Shown one piece after another: positions 20,982 through 29,413 of a stretch of 64,000 bases of DNA. A program made the translations under genes and the position numbers. Origin of the DNA: Streptomyces sp. HmicA12 (GTDB lineage: Bacteria; Actinomycetota; Actinomycetes; Streptomycetales; Streptomycetaceae); assembly GCF_000373565.1 (NCBI RefSeq), contig NZ_KB891804.1:1-64000 (forward strand). The letters are read 5' to 3'. Every line of letters begins with the position of its first letter. The stretch's first letter is position 1. The notes beneath the pieces are model-generated. The model did not search any database. It saw nothing but the letters and a program-made list of their open reading frames with translations, and was not told where the DNA came from.

Positions 20982-21989
20982 ATGGGAATCGAAGTGAAGG
21001 TCGAGGGGCTCACCAAGTCCTTCGGCAAGCAGCAGATCTGGCAGGACGTCAGTCTCACCCTGCCCGCCGGCGAGGTGAGCGTCATGCTCGGCCCCTCCGG
21101 CACGGGCAAGACCGTCTTCCTGAAGTCGCTGATCGGTCTGCTCAAGCCCGAGCGGGGACGCGTCCTCGTCGACGGCGTCGACATGGCACGCAGTCCCGAG
21201 CGGGACATCATGGAGGCCCGGAAGCTGTTCGGCCTGATGTTCCAGGACGGCGCCCTGTTCGGCTCGATGAACCTCTTCGACAACATCGCCTTCCCGCTGC
21301 GCGAGCACACGAAGAAGAAGGAATCCGAGATCCGCCGCATCGTCATGGAGCGGATCGACGTCGTCGGACTCCTGGGCGCCGAGGGGAAGTTGCCCGGTGA
21401 GATCAGCGGCGGCATGAGGAAGCGGGCCGGACTCGCCCGTGCCCTCGTCCTCGACCCGCAGATCATCCTGTGCGACGAACCCGACTCGGGGCTCGACCCC
21501 GTCCGTACCGCCTTCATCTCGCAGTTGCTGATCGACCTGAACACGCAGATCGACGCCACGATGCTCATCGTCACCCACAACCTCGACATCGCGGCGACCG
21601 TGCCGGACAACATGGGGATGCTGTTCCGCCGGAATCTCGTGACCTTCGGGCCGCGCGAGGTTCTGCTGACCAGCCGGGAGCCGGTCGTCGCGCAGTTCCT
21701 CACCGCCAGCAAGGCGGGGCCGATCGGGATGTCGGAGGAGAAGGACGCGGCGACGCTGGCCGCTGAGGCCTCCGGCGGTGGGGCGGTTCCGGTGCCGAGG
21801 GAGTTGGTGCCGCAGCTTCAGCCCTCTCCGGGCTTGGGGGAGCGCGCCGCTGTCGCTCGGCGCCGAGCGCGGGTGCTCGGGATGCTGGACACCTTGCCGG
21901 CGTCGGCGGCTGCTGCGATTCGGGCGACGTACGGCTCCGATGCGCTGGAGCCGACCGCGGTGTTGCCCCGGGCCGGGGGTGCGCTGTGA
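20982..21989 (+). CDS. mceG: MceG-type ABC ATPase of the Mce transporter
   Basis: A 335-residue ATPase that energises the Mce lipid/sterol importer (MlaF family). Walker A GPSGTGKT at 37-44, Q-loop Gln in FQDG about 88, signature SGGMRKRAG about 142-150, Walker B IILCDEP with Glu 166, switch His 199 in VTHN. The ISGGMRKRAGLARAL form of the signature is typical of MlaF/Mkl. After about residue 245 comes an Ala/Pro-rich tail of about 90 residues, as in mycobacterial MceG. In M. tuberculosis this gene is unlinked from the mce operons, whereas here it opens the operon. The permease gene follows after 94 bp containing an interspersed repeat. Confidence 0.9.
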   Translation: MGIEVKVEGLTKSFGKQQIWQDVSLTLPAGEVSVMLGPSGTGKTVFLKSLIGLLKPERGRVLVDGVDMARSPERDIMEARKLFGLMFQDGALFGSMNLFDNIAFPLREHTKKKESEIRRIVMERIDVVGLLGAEGKLPGEISGGMRKRAGLARALVLDPQIILCDEPDSGLDPVRTAFISQLLIDLNTQIDATMLIVTHNLDIAATVPDNMGMLFRRNLVTFGPREVLLTSREPVVAQFLTASKAGPIGMSEEKDAATLAAEASGGGAVPVPRELVPQLQPSPGLGERAAVARRRARVLGMLDTLPASAAAAIRATYGSDALEPTAVLPRAGGAL

Positions 21990-22032
21990 GATCGGCTTCT
22001 CGTCTGCCGTCGTCTCTGGTGTGCCGGGTGCG

Positions 22033-22083
22033 CGTTTCGTTGTGGTTGCTCGCGCAGTTCCCCGCGCCCCTTACGGGGCGCTC
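22033..22083. repeat. Interspersed repeat 'cgcgcagttccccgcgcccc' inside the Mce operon
   Basis: The element GCTCGCGCAGTTCCCCGCGC with CCCTTACGGGGCGC ends at the base before the next start codon. The GGGGCG of its 3' hairpin arm is the only purine-rich site in front of ATG 22084. Related copies lie near 270-360 and 57467-57592. Confidence 0.7.
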
Positions 22084-22950
22084 ATGAGCCTCGATCAGCG
22101 GCCCACGCCGCCTCCGCCCCCGCCACCGAGCGAACCGCCCGCCCCGCCCGCCAAGCGGCACCGCGCGGGCGCCCGGACGCCGAACCCGCTCCTTGCCCCT
22201 CTCCGCCAGACCGGCCAGCTCTTCGCGCTAGCGGTCGCCGTCGGGCGGGCCGTGTTCCGACGGCCCTTCCAGTTCCGGGAGTTCGTCGAGCAGTTCTGGT
22301 TCATCGCCAGTGTCACCATCCTGCCCGCCGCCCTGGTGTCGATCCCGTTCGGTGCCGTCATCGCACTGCAAGTGGGAAGCCTGACGCAGCAGTTGGGGGC
22401 GCAGTCCTTCACCGGTGGGGCCAGCGTGCTCGCCGTCATCCAGCAGGCCAGCCCGCTCATCGTCGCCCTGCTCATCGCGGGCGCCGGCGGGTCCGCCATC
22501 TGTGCCGACCTCGGGTCACGGAAGATCCGGGAAGAGCTCGACGCCATGACCGTCATGGGGGTCTCGCCCGTGCAGCGGCTCGTCGTGCCGCGCGTGCTCG
22601 CCACCATGTTCGTCGCGCTGCTGCTCAACGGCATGGTGTCCGTCGTCGGCACCCTCGGCGGCTACTTCTTCAACGTCATCCTGCAACACGGCACCCCGGG
22701 CGCCTACTTGCAGAGCTTCTCCGCGCTCGCCCAGCTCCCCGACCTCTACATCAGCGAGCTGAAAGCCCTCATCTTCGGGTTCATCGCCGGGATCGTCGCC
22801 GCCTACCGCGGCCTCAATCCGCGCGGCGGGCCGAAGGGCGTGGGCGACGCCGTCAACCAGTCCGTCGTCATCACGTTCATCCTGCTCTTCTTCGTGAACA
22901 TGGTGATGACCGGCATCTACCTCCAGATCGTTCCGCCGAAGGGAGGCTGA
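22084..22950 (+). CDS. yrbEA: YrbE/MlaE-family permease A of the Mce system
   Basis: A 288-residue inner-membrane permease of the MlaE family. A cytosolic Pro-rich N terminus (about 1-40) precedes an amphipathic helix (FQFREFVEQFWFIASV) and about five membrane helices. Conserved family segments are IPFGAVIALQVGSL, SAICADLGSRKIREELDAMTVMGV (the conserved EEL-DA-MG loop contacting the ATPase) and the C-terminal ITFILLFFVNMVMT. It pairs with the next gene to form the membrane channel over which the MCE subunits sit. ATG 22084 directly follows a repeat element. Confidence 0.9.
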   Translation: MSLDQRPTPPPPPPPSEPPAPPAKRHRAGARTPNPLLAPLRQTGQLFALAVAVGRAVFRRPFQFREFVEQFWFIASVTILPAALVSIPFGAVIALQVGSLTQQLGAQSFTGGASVLAVIQQASPLIVALLIAGAGGSAICADLGSRKIREELDAMTVMGVSPVQRLVVPRVLATMFVALLLNGMVSVVGTLGGYFFNVILQHGTPGAYLQSFSALAQLPDLYISELKALIFGFIAGIVAAYRGLNPRGGPKGVGDAVNQSVVITFILLFFVNMVMTGIYLQIVPPKGG

Positions 22951-22957
22951 GCCCGTC

Positions 22958-23764
22958 ATGACCTCCCCCCTCGTCTGGCTCGACCGTGGTGGCGACCAAC
23001 TCCTGTTCTACGTACGCGCGTTGGTGTGGATACCGCGCACGCTCACCCGGTACACGAAGGAAGTGCAGCGGCTGCTCGCCGAAGTGGCCTTCGGGTCCGG
23101 CGGGCTCGGCGTCATCGGCGGCACCATCGGCGTGATGATCGCCATGACGGCGGCCACCGGCACCGTCGTCGGGCTCCAGGGGTACGCCGCCCTCGACCAG
23201 ATCGGCACCGCCGCCTTCACCGGGTTCGTGTCCGCGTACTTCAACACCCGCGAAATCGCCCCGCTGGTCGCCGGGCTGGCGCTCTCCGCCACCGTCGGCG
23301 CCGGGTTCACCGCGCAGCTCGGCGCCATGCGCATCAACGAGGAAGTGGACGCCCTGGAAGGGATGGGCGTGCGGTCGATGCCGTACCTCGTCACCACCCG
23401 CATCATCGCCGGCGTCGTCGCCATCATCCCGCTCTACGCGATCGGGCTGCTGTCGTCCTACCTCGCCTCGCGCCTGGTCACCGTCGTCTTCAACGGACAG
23501 TCGCAAGGCACGTACGACCACTACTTCAACCTCTTCCTGTCCCCGACGGACGTCCTGCTGTCGGTGCTGAAAGTGCTGATCTTCAGTGTGATGGTGATCG
23601 TCGCCCATTGTTATTACGGGTTCCGGGCGAGCGGCGGTCCTGCCGGTGTCGGCGTCGCCGTCGGGCGGTCCGTGCGCAACGCCATCGTCCTCATCTCCGT
23701 CACCGACTTCTTCCTGTCGCTGGCCCTGTGGGGCGCCACCACGACCGTGAAAGTGGCGGGGTGA
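22958..23764 (+). CDS. yrbEB: YrbE/MlaE-family permease B of the Mce system
   Basis: A 268-residue second MlaE permease. Conserved features are the coupling-loop motif NEEVDALEGMGVRSMPYLV (about 127-145), the preceding LGAMRI, and five predicted helices ending in IVLISVTDFFLSLALWG. The gene begins 7 bp after permease A and ends 6 bp before mceA, so the three are in one transcript. Two different YrbE permeases per operon is the normal actinobacterial arrangement. Confidence 0.9.
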   Translation: MTSPLVWLDRGGDQLLFYVRALVWIPRTLTRYTKEVQRLLAEVAFGSGGLGVIGGTIGVMIAMTAATGTVVGLQGYAALDQIGTAAFTGFVSAYFNTREIAPLVAGLALSATVGAGFTAQLGAMRINEEVDALEGMGVRSMPYLVTTRIIAGVVAIIPLYAIGLLSSYLASRLVTVVFNGQSQGTYDHYFNLFLSPTDVLLSVLKVLIFSVMVIVAHCYYGFRASGGPAGVGVAVGRSVRNAIVLISVTDFFLSLALWGATTTVKVAG

Positions 23765-23770
23765 GCGCCG

Positions 23771-25051
23771 ATGGAGACCATCAGACGACGGCTCGCGGGC
23801 ATCGCCTTCCTGCTCGTGCCCGTCCTCCTCATCTGGCTCGCGGTCGCCGTATACAACAAGGACTTCACCGACTCCGACGAGATCGCCGTCGAGACCGGCA
23901 GCGTCGGCAACGAGATGCACCTCGGCGCCGAGGTCAAGATGCGCGGCGTCGTCCTCGGTGAAGTACGGAAGATCGAGCCGACACGGACCGGGGCGCGGCT
24001 CGTCCTCGCCCTCGAACCCGGCGCCCTCGACCGCATCCCCGACGACGTACGCGCCCAGATGCTGCCGACGACCCTGTTCGGCGAGCGGTACGTGGCACTC
24101 GTCCCGCCCGGCGACACCGGAACCACCACCGCGTCCACGGCCGGTACGCGGATGCTGGCGGCCGGGGCGACCATCCCGCAGGACCGGTCGGCCAACGCCG
24201 TCGAACTGCAGCAGGTCCTCGACGACGTACTGCCCATGCTGACCGCCGTACAGCCGCAGAAACTGTCCGCGACGCTGTCCGCCGTCTCGCAGGCCCTGGA
24301 GGGCCGGGGCAACCAGCTCGGCGACACCCTCACCCAACTCGACGCGCACCTGCGGAAGTTCAACCCGAACCTGCCCACCCTCAACGAGGACCTGAAGCAG
24401 CTCGTCAAGGTGTCGCACGTGTACGCCGACGCCGCCCCCGGCATCATCGACGCGCTCACCGACTTCACCACCACCAGCGGCACCATCGCCGAGAAGCAGA
24501 GCGACCTCGCCGCCGCCTACGGCGACACCACCCGCGCCGCCGAGGACCTGGACGCGTTCCTGCGCGCCAACAAGGACAACATCATCCGGCTCTCCGCCAC
24601 CTCGCGGCCCACGCTCGAACTGCTCGCCAAGTACGCGTCGTCGTTCCCGTGCACCCTGCGCACGCTCGCCGAGTTCGTACCGCGGATGGACAAGGCGCTC
24701 GGCAAGGGCACCGACGAGCCGGGACTCCACGTCGACGTCACCACCGTCGCCTCCAGAGGCAGTTACACGCCCGGACGCGACACCCCTACCTACGCCTCCG
24801 GCGGCACCCCGCACTGCTACTCCGTGCCCTACCTCGGCAGCGCGTCGGCCCGCACGCCGGCCGCCACCGCGCTGTCCACGACGGACTCCGCCACCGAGCA
24901 GGACCTCGGGCCCGCCAACTCGCCGCAGGAGAACGACCTGGTGAACGAGCTCGTCGCGCCCGCCGCCAAGACCTCGCCCGACGACCTGCCCGACTGGTCG
25001 AGCCTGCTCGTCGGACCCGTCTACCGGGGGACGGAGGTGAAGCTCAAGTGA
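23771..25051 (+). CDS. mceA: MCE-family substrate-binding subunit A
   Basis: A 426-residue MCE protein anchored by one N-terminal helix (about 8-27, LAGIAFLLVPVLLIWLAVAVY). The MCE domain (about 40-115) contains LGAEVKMRGVVLGEVRKI and FGERYVALVPP. A long helical region (about 150-330) then forms the tunnel segment seen in hexameric Mce assemblies. The C-terminal 80 residues are polar and Thr/Ser-rich. Six such subunits are encoded consecutively, as expected for a heterohexamer. The stop overlaps the mceB start (GTGA). Confidence 0.9.
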   Translation: METIRRRLAGIAFLLVPVLLIWLAVAVYNKDFTDSDEIAVETGSVGNEMHLGAEVKMRGVVLGEVRKIEPTRTGARLVLALEPGALDRIPDDVRAQMLPTTLFGERYVALVPPGDTGTTTASTAGTRMLAAGATIPQDRSANAVELQQVLDDVLPMLTAVQPQKLSATLSAVSQALEGRGNQLGDTLTQLDAHLRKFNPNLPTLNEDLKQLVKVSHVYADAAPGIIDALTDFTTTSGTIAEKQSDLAAAYGDTTRAAEDLDAFLRANKDNIIRLSATSRPTLELLAKYASSFPCTLRTLAEFVPRMDKALGKGTDEPGLHVDVTTVASRGSYTPGRDTPTYASGGTPHCYSVPYLGSASARTPAATALSTTDSATEQDLGPANSPQENDLVNELVAPAAKTSPDDLPDWSSLLVGPVYRGTEVKLK

Positions 25052-26109
25052 GCACAGAGAAAACCGAGTTCGGGCATGTGAAGCGGCGTTCCCTCGCCGG
25101 ACCGCTGGCCAAGTCCCTGATCTTCCTGGTCGTCACCGCGCTCGCCACCACCGTCCTCGGCCTGGGCATCGCCAACTCCGGGGTCAACACCGAAACCCGC
25201 TCCTACAAAGCGCTGTTCACCGACGTCACCGGGCTCGTCGACGGCGACGGCGTGCGGATCTCCGGGGTGAAGGTCGGCGAGGTCACGGACGTACGCGTCG
25301 TCGACCGCCGCACCGCCCAGGTGACCTTCACCGTCGAGAAGGACCGCGACCTGCCGGGCACCACCACGGCCGCCGTGAAGTACCTCAACATGGTCGGCCA
25401 GCGGTACGTGTCCCTGGACCGCGGCACCGGCACGGCGGTCGGCGACCTCGCGCCCGGCGGCACGATCCCGCTGTCCCGCACCGAACCCGCCCTCGACCTG
25501 ACCCTGCTGTTCAACGGATTCAAGCCGCTCTTCGAGGGCCTGTCCCCGCGGGACGTCAACGAGCTCGCCGGGTCGATCGTGAAGGTGCTCCAGGGCGAGG
25601 GCGGCACCGTGGACAGCCTCATCGAGCACGTCGGCTCGCTGACCCAGACCGTCGCCGCCAAGGACCAGGTGATCGGCGAGGTCATCGGCAACCTCACCGA
25701 CGTACTGAAGACGATCAACGACCGTGAGAGCCAGTTCGACGACCTCGTCACCACCCTCCAGGAACTCGTCTCCGGCTTCAACGACGACCGCGAGCCCCTC
25801 GGCCAGGCCGTCGCCGCCATGGGCGACCTGACCACCGTCACCTCCGGATTCCTGAAGGAGGCGCGCGGGCCCCTGCAGAGCGACATCCAGCAACTCGGCC
25901 GCCTCTCCGATCAGTTGGGCAAGGGAACGCCGCAGATCCAGAACTTCCTCGACAAGACGCCCGCCAAGCTCACCGCGCTCAGCCGGCTCGCCTCGTACGG
26001 GTCCTGGTTCAACCTCTACCTCTGCCAGGCGAAGGTCGGCGGGGTCACCATGTCCGACGGGTCGAAGCCGCCCACCGGCATCACGGTCAACGAAGCGAGG
26101 TGCCAGTGA
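25048..26109 (+). CDS. mceB: MCE-family substrate-binding subunit B
   Basis: A 353-residue MCE protein: N-terminal anchor about 18-42, MCE domain about 50-130 with GDGVRISGVKVGEVTDV and the NMVGQRYVSLDR strand, then a helical region rich in Leu heptads (about 150-310), ending with a conserved short Cys-containing tail (WFNLYLCQ). GTG 25048 overlaps the mceA stop; the open frame extends far upstream but inside mceA. The Cys near the end is shared with subunit C (SYLCGVV) and may be paired in the assembly. Confidence 0.9.
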   Translation: MSTEKTEFGHVKRRSLAGPLAKSLIFLVVTALATTVLGLGIANSGVNTETRSYKALFTDVTGLVDGDGVRISGVKVGEVTDVRVVDRRTAQVTFTVEKDRDLPGTTTAAVKYLNMVGQRYVSLDRGTGTAVGDLAPGGTIPLSRTEPALDLTLLFNGFKPLFEGLSPRDVNELAGSIVKVLQGEGGTVDSLIEHVGSLTQTVAAKDQVIGEVIGNLTDVLKTINDRESQFDDLVTTLQELVSGFNDDREPLGQAVAAMGDLTTVTSGFLKEARGPLQSDIQQLGRLSDQLGKGTPQIQNFLDKTPAKLTALSRLASYGSWFNLYLCQAKVGGVTMSDGSKPPTGITVNEARCQ

Positions 26110-27158
26110 CGACCCGGAAGCGGCGGGCGCTCAAGCCCGTCCAGGAGCGCAACCCCGTCATCGTGGCGGTCGTCGGGCTCGTCGTCCTCGGCCTGCTCGC
26201 GCTCGCCGCGTTCAACGCGAGCAGCCTGCCCTACGTCGGCGGCGGCACCACCTACACCGCCAACTTCAGCGAGGCCGCCGGACTCGGCGACGGCGACGAG
26301 GTACGGATCGCCGGCGTGAAGGTCGGCGAGGTCACCGGGGTCGGACTCGACGGCGCCAAGGTCAAGGTCACCTTCAAGATCAAGGACGACGACACCTGGA
26401 TCGGCGACCGCACCACCGCCGCCATCGCCATCAAGACCCTCCTCGGCGAGAAGTACGTGGCCCTCGACCCGGTCGGCACCGGCCGCCAGGACCCAGGCGC
26501 CCGCATCCCGCTGACCCGCACCACCTCCCCGTACGACGTCACCCAGGCCTTCGAGGACCTCAGCGGGACCATCGACGAGATCGACACGAAGCAGCTCGCC
26601 GCCAGCTTCGACACGATCTCCGAGACGTTCAAGGACTCGCCGCCCGACGTGCGGGCCGCCGTGAAGGGCCTGTCCGCGCTGTCGAGGACGGTCTCCTCGC
26701 GCGACGAGCAGCTCTCCGAACTCCTCGCCGGAAGCAAGAAGTTGACGAAGACGCTCCAGACGAAGAAGTCCAGCTTCGAGCTCCTCATCGACGACGGCGG
26801 CTCCCTGCTCACCGAGCTGAAGAAGCGGCGCACCGCCATCAAGGCACTGCTCAGCGGCAGCGAGGCGCTCGGCAGGGAGCTCGGCGGACTCGTCGAGGAC
26901 AACGACCGGCAGCTCGGCCCCACGCTCAAGGCCCTCGACCGCGTCACCACCGTCCTCGCCGAGAACAAGGGCAAGCTCGACAAGACCCTCGCCCTCCTCG
27001 GCCCCTACTACCGGCTCGTCGGCAACACCCTCGGCAGCGGCCGCTGGTTCGACAGCTACCTGTGCGGCGTCGTCCCGCGCACCTACCTGCCCGAGTCCTC
27101 GCTCCCGAAGACCTCGTGCAAACCACCGAAGAACGGCACGTACGGGAATGGGGGGTGA
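26106..27158 (+). CDS. mceC: MCE-family substrate-binding subunit C
   Basis: A 350-residue MCE protein: anchor about 17-38 (VIVAVVGLVVLGLLALAAFN), MCE domain about 50-128 with GDGDEVRIAGVKVGEVTGV and LLGEKYVALDP, helical tunnel region about 140-310, then a RWFDSYLCGVVP tail as in subunit B. GTG 26106 overlaps the mceB stop with GAGG correctly placed upstream; another GTG at 26100 is possible. The tail ends in basic, Gly-rich residues. Confidence 0.9.
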   Translation: MTTRKRRALKPVQERNPVIVAVVGLVVLGLLALAAFNASSLPYVGGGTTYTANFSEAAGLGDGDEVRIAGVKVGEVTGVGLDGAKVKVTFKIKDDDTWIGDRTTAAIAIKTLLGEKYVALDPVGTGRQDPGARIPLTRTTSPYDVTQAFEDLSGTIDEIDTKQLAASFDTISETFKDSPPDVRAAVKGLSALSRTVSSRDEQLSELLAGSKKLTKTLQTKKSSFELLIDDGGSLLTELKKRRTAIKALLSGSEALGRELGGLVEDNDRQLGPTLKALDRVTTVLAENKGKLDKTLALLGPYYRLVGNTLGSGRWFDSYLCGVVPRTYLPESSLPKTSCKPPKNGTYGNGG

Positions 27159-27167
27159 CGGCCGGTG

Positions 27168-28184
27168 ATGGCCATGGCTGTGGGGACCACCAGAAAGCGG
27201 CTGCTCATCGGCGGGCTCGCGCTCGTCGTGCTGATCGCCGCCGGCATCGTCGGCGTCAGCGCCACCGGCCGTGACGGCATGCGCATCACCGCCTACTTCG
27301 ACCGGGCCGTCGGCATCTACGCCGGATCCGACCTGCGCATCCTCGGCGTACGCGTCGGCCGGGTCGCCGACGTGCACCCCGAGGGCACCCGGGTACGCGT
27401 CACCCTCGACGTCGACGACGGGGTCCAGGTACCCGCGGGCGCCCGGGCCGTCGCCGTCGCGCCGAGCGTCGTCGCCGACCGGTACGTCCAGCTCACACCC
27501 GCCTACGAGTCCGGGCCGGAGCTGAAGGACGGGGCGAAGCTGCCCGCGTCCCGCAACCGGACACCCGTCGAGGTCGACCAGCTCTACGACTCCATCACCG
27601 ACCTCAGCAAGGCGCTCGGCCCCGGCGGCGCCAACCAGAAGGGCGCGCTGTCCGGGCTGCTGAAGACCGGAGCCGAGAACCTCAGGGGCAACGGGAGCGC
27701 CATGGGCGACAGCATCGAACAGTTCGGCAAGGCCGCGAAGACCCTCAACGGCAGCAGCGACGACCTGTTCACCACCCTCGCCCAGCTCCAGTCGTTCACC
27801 ACGATGCTGAAGGAGAAGGACGCCGGGGTGCGCACCGCGCAGGACACCCTCGACGACGTCACCGGCTACTTCGCCGACAACCGCGACGACCTCGCGGGCG
27901 CACTGAAGGAACTCGGCACGGCGCTCGGCCAGGTGAAGAAGTTCATCAACGACCACCGGGCCGAGCTGAAGGACAACATCGACAAGCTCGTCCCCGTCAC
28001 CCAGGCCCTCGTCGACCAACGAGCTTCCCTGGCCGAGGCGTTGGACGTGGCACCCCTCGCCGCCGGGAACGTCGTCAACGCGTACAACCCGAAGACGCGC
28101 ACCCTCGACGGGCGCGCCGACCTGAACGAGCTGAGCATGGGCGGGCCGCTGCTGCCGCTGCCCGCGACGGGGAGCGAGCGGTGA
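27168..28184 (+). CDS. mceD: MCE-family substrate-binding subunit D
   Basis: A 338-residue MCE protein: anchor about 9-28, MCE domain about 38-115 with GSDLRILGVRVGRVADV and VVADRYVQLTP, and a long helical region with repeated TLDDVTGYFADNRDDLAGAL-type heptads. Three start codons are clustered within nine bases (GTG, ATG, ATG at about 27165-27174); the choice affects only three residues. The stop overlaps the mceE start (GTGA). Confidence 0.88.
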   Translation: MAMAVGTTRKRLLIGGLALVVLIAAGIVGVSATGRDGMRITAYFDRAVGIYAGSDLRILGVRVGRVADVHPEGTRVRVTLDVDDGVQVPAGARAVAVAPSVVADRYVQLTPAYESGPELKDGAKLPASRNRTPVEVDQLYDSITDLSKALGPGGANQKGALSGLLKTGAENLRGNGSAMGDSIEQFGKAAKTLNGSSDDLFTTLAQLQSFTTMLKEKDAGVRTAQDTLDDVTGYFADNRDDLAGALKELGTALGQVKKFINDHRAELKDNIDKLVPVTQALVDQRASLAEALDVAPLAAGNVVNAYNPKTRTLDGRADLNELSMGGPLLPLPATGSER

Positions 28185-29413
28185 GCGGGACCGGAGTGCG
28201 GCCGAAGGCGCGCATGGGCTGCGCCCTCACCGGCGCCGTCACCATCACCGTCGCCTTCCTCCTGACCCTCGGCGTGATCCGGCTGCCCAGCCCGTCGTTC
28301 AGGGGCATGGAGGAACTGCCCCTGCCCGGCGGCGCCGACCTCGGCCCGCACCCGTACACCGTCACCGCCGACATGAAGGACGTGCTGAGCCTCGTCCCGC
28401 AGTCCGCGGTGAAGGTGAACGACGTGTCCGTGGGCCGCGTCACCAAGATCCGGCTGACCGGAAGGAACAGCTGGACGGCCCGCGTCACCCTGCGCATCAA
28501 CGGCGACGTCCACCTGCCCGCCACGACCGGCGCCCGCATCGAACAGTCCAGCCTCCTCGGCGAGAAGTACGTCCAGCTCGTCGCCCCGGAGAACGGCACC
28601 GGGCAGCTGAACGCCGGCGACCGCATCCCCGTCTCCCGCACCGGCCGCAACACCGAGGTGGAGGAAGTCTTCGGCGCCCTGTCACTGCTCCTGAACGGCG
28701 GCGGCGTCAACCAGCTCAAGACCATCACCACCGAACTCAACAAGGCCGTCGGCGGCCGGGAGACCGAGGTCCGCTCCACGCTGCGCCGCGTCGACACCCT
28801 CGTCACCGACCTCGACACCCACCGGGGCGACATCACCGCCGCCCTCGACGGCGTCAACCGGCTCTCGGCGACGCTCGCGCACCGCAAGGAGGACGTCGGC
28901 ACCGTGCTGACCGGCCTGTCTCCCGGCCTCAAGACCCTTGAGGAGCAACGGGGTTCACTGATGACGATGCTGCGCTCCCTCGACCGGCTCAAGGACGTCG
29001 CCGTCGACACCCTCGACAGGAGCCAGGCCGACATGGTCGCCGACCTGAAGGCCCTCGCCCCCACCCTGAAGGCCCTCGCGGACTCCGGGCAGGACCTGCC
29101 GGACTCGCTTCAGGTGCTGCTCACGTACCCGTTCACCGACGAGGTGCTGCGCGGCGTCAAGGGCGACTACCTCAACACGTATCTGAACATGGCGGCCGCG
29201 CCGGGGACCCAGCTGATTCCGCCGCTGACGGAGGACAACGGCAGTCCGGCGCCCACGGACACGGCTACGGCGCAGTCGGAGAGGTCCAGGAAGTCCGCGG
29301 CCAGTACGTCACCGTTGCCGCTGCCCGCGACGAGTACGACTTCGTCCGCGTCCGCGTCCCCGTCTGCTTCTGCTTCCGCTTCTGCTTCTGCGAGTGGGGG
29401 TGACGCTCAGTGA
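28181..29413 (+). CDS. mceE: MCE-family substrate-binding subunit E
   Basis: A 410-residue MCE protein. In mycobacteria the fifth subunit is often a lipoprotein. Here the only N-terminal Cys (MGCALTGAV, about residue 14) lies before the membrane helix, not after it, so no normal lipobox is seen. The MCE domain about 50-130 has AVKVNDVSVGRVTKI and LLGEKYVQLVAP. The helical region reaches about residue 330. The last 60 residues are a Ser/Ala/Thr low-complexity tail encoded by tcngcntcn-type repeats (about 29330-29400). It overlaps mceD and mceF by 4 bp each. Confidence 0.88.
   Translation: MSGTGVRPKARMGCALTGAVTITVAFLLTLGVIRLPSPSFRGMEELPLPGGADLGPHPYTVTADMKDVLSLVPQSAVKVNDVSVGRVTKIRLTGRNSWTARVTLRINGDVHLPATTGARIEQSSLLGEKYVQLVAPENGTGQLNAGDRIPVSRTGRNTEVEEVFGALSLLLNGGGVNQLKTITTELNKAVGGRETEVRSTLRRVDTLVTDLDTHRGDITAALDGVNRLSATLAHRKEDVGTVLTGLSPGLKTLEEQRGSLMTMLRSLDRLKDVAVDTLDRSQADMVADLKALAPTLKALADSGQDLPDSLQVLLTYPFTDEVLRGVKGDYLNTYLNMAAAPGTQLIPPLTEDNGSPAPTDTATAQSERSRKSAASTSPLPLPATSTTSSASASPSASASASASASGGDAQ

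Noticed and set aside
22877..24814. 645-codon minus-strand frame
   Set aside because: Antisense to the Mce permease and mceA genes; Gly/Val/Asp-rich artefact.
28181..28260. Lipoprotein signal for MceE
   Set aside because: The only early Cys precedes the membrane helix, so it is not a lipobox although mycobacterial MceE is a lipoprotein.
29330..29400. Possible CRISPR or minisatellite in the 3' end of mceE
   Set aside because: Short tcngcntcn codon repeats that stay in frame and encode a Ser/Ala tail; no spacers.
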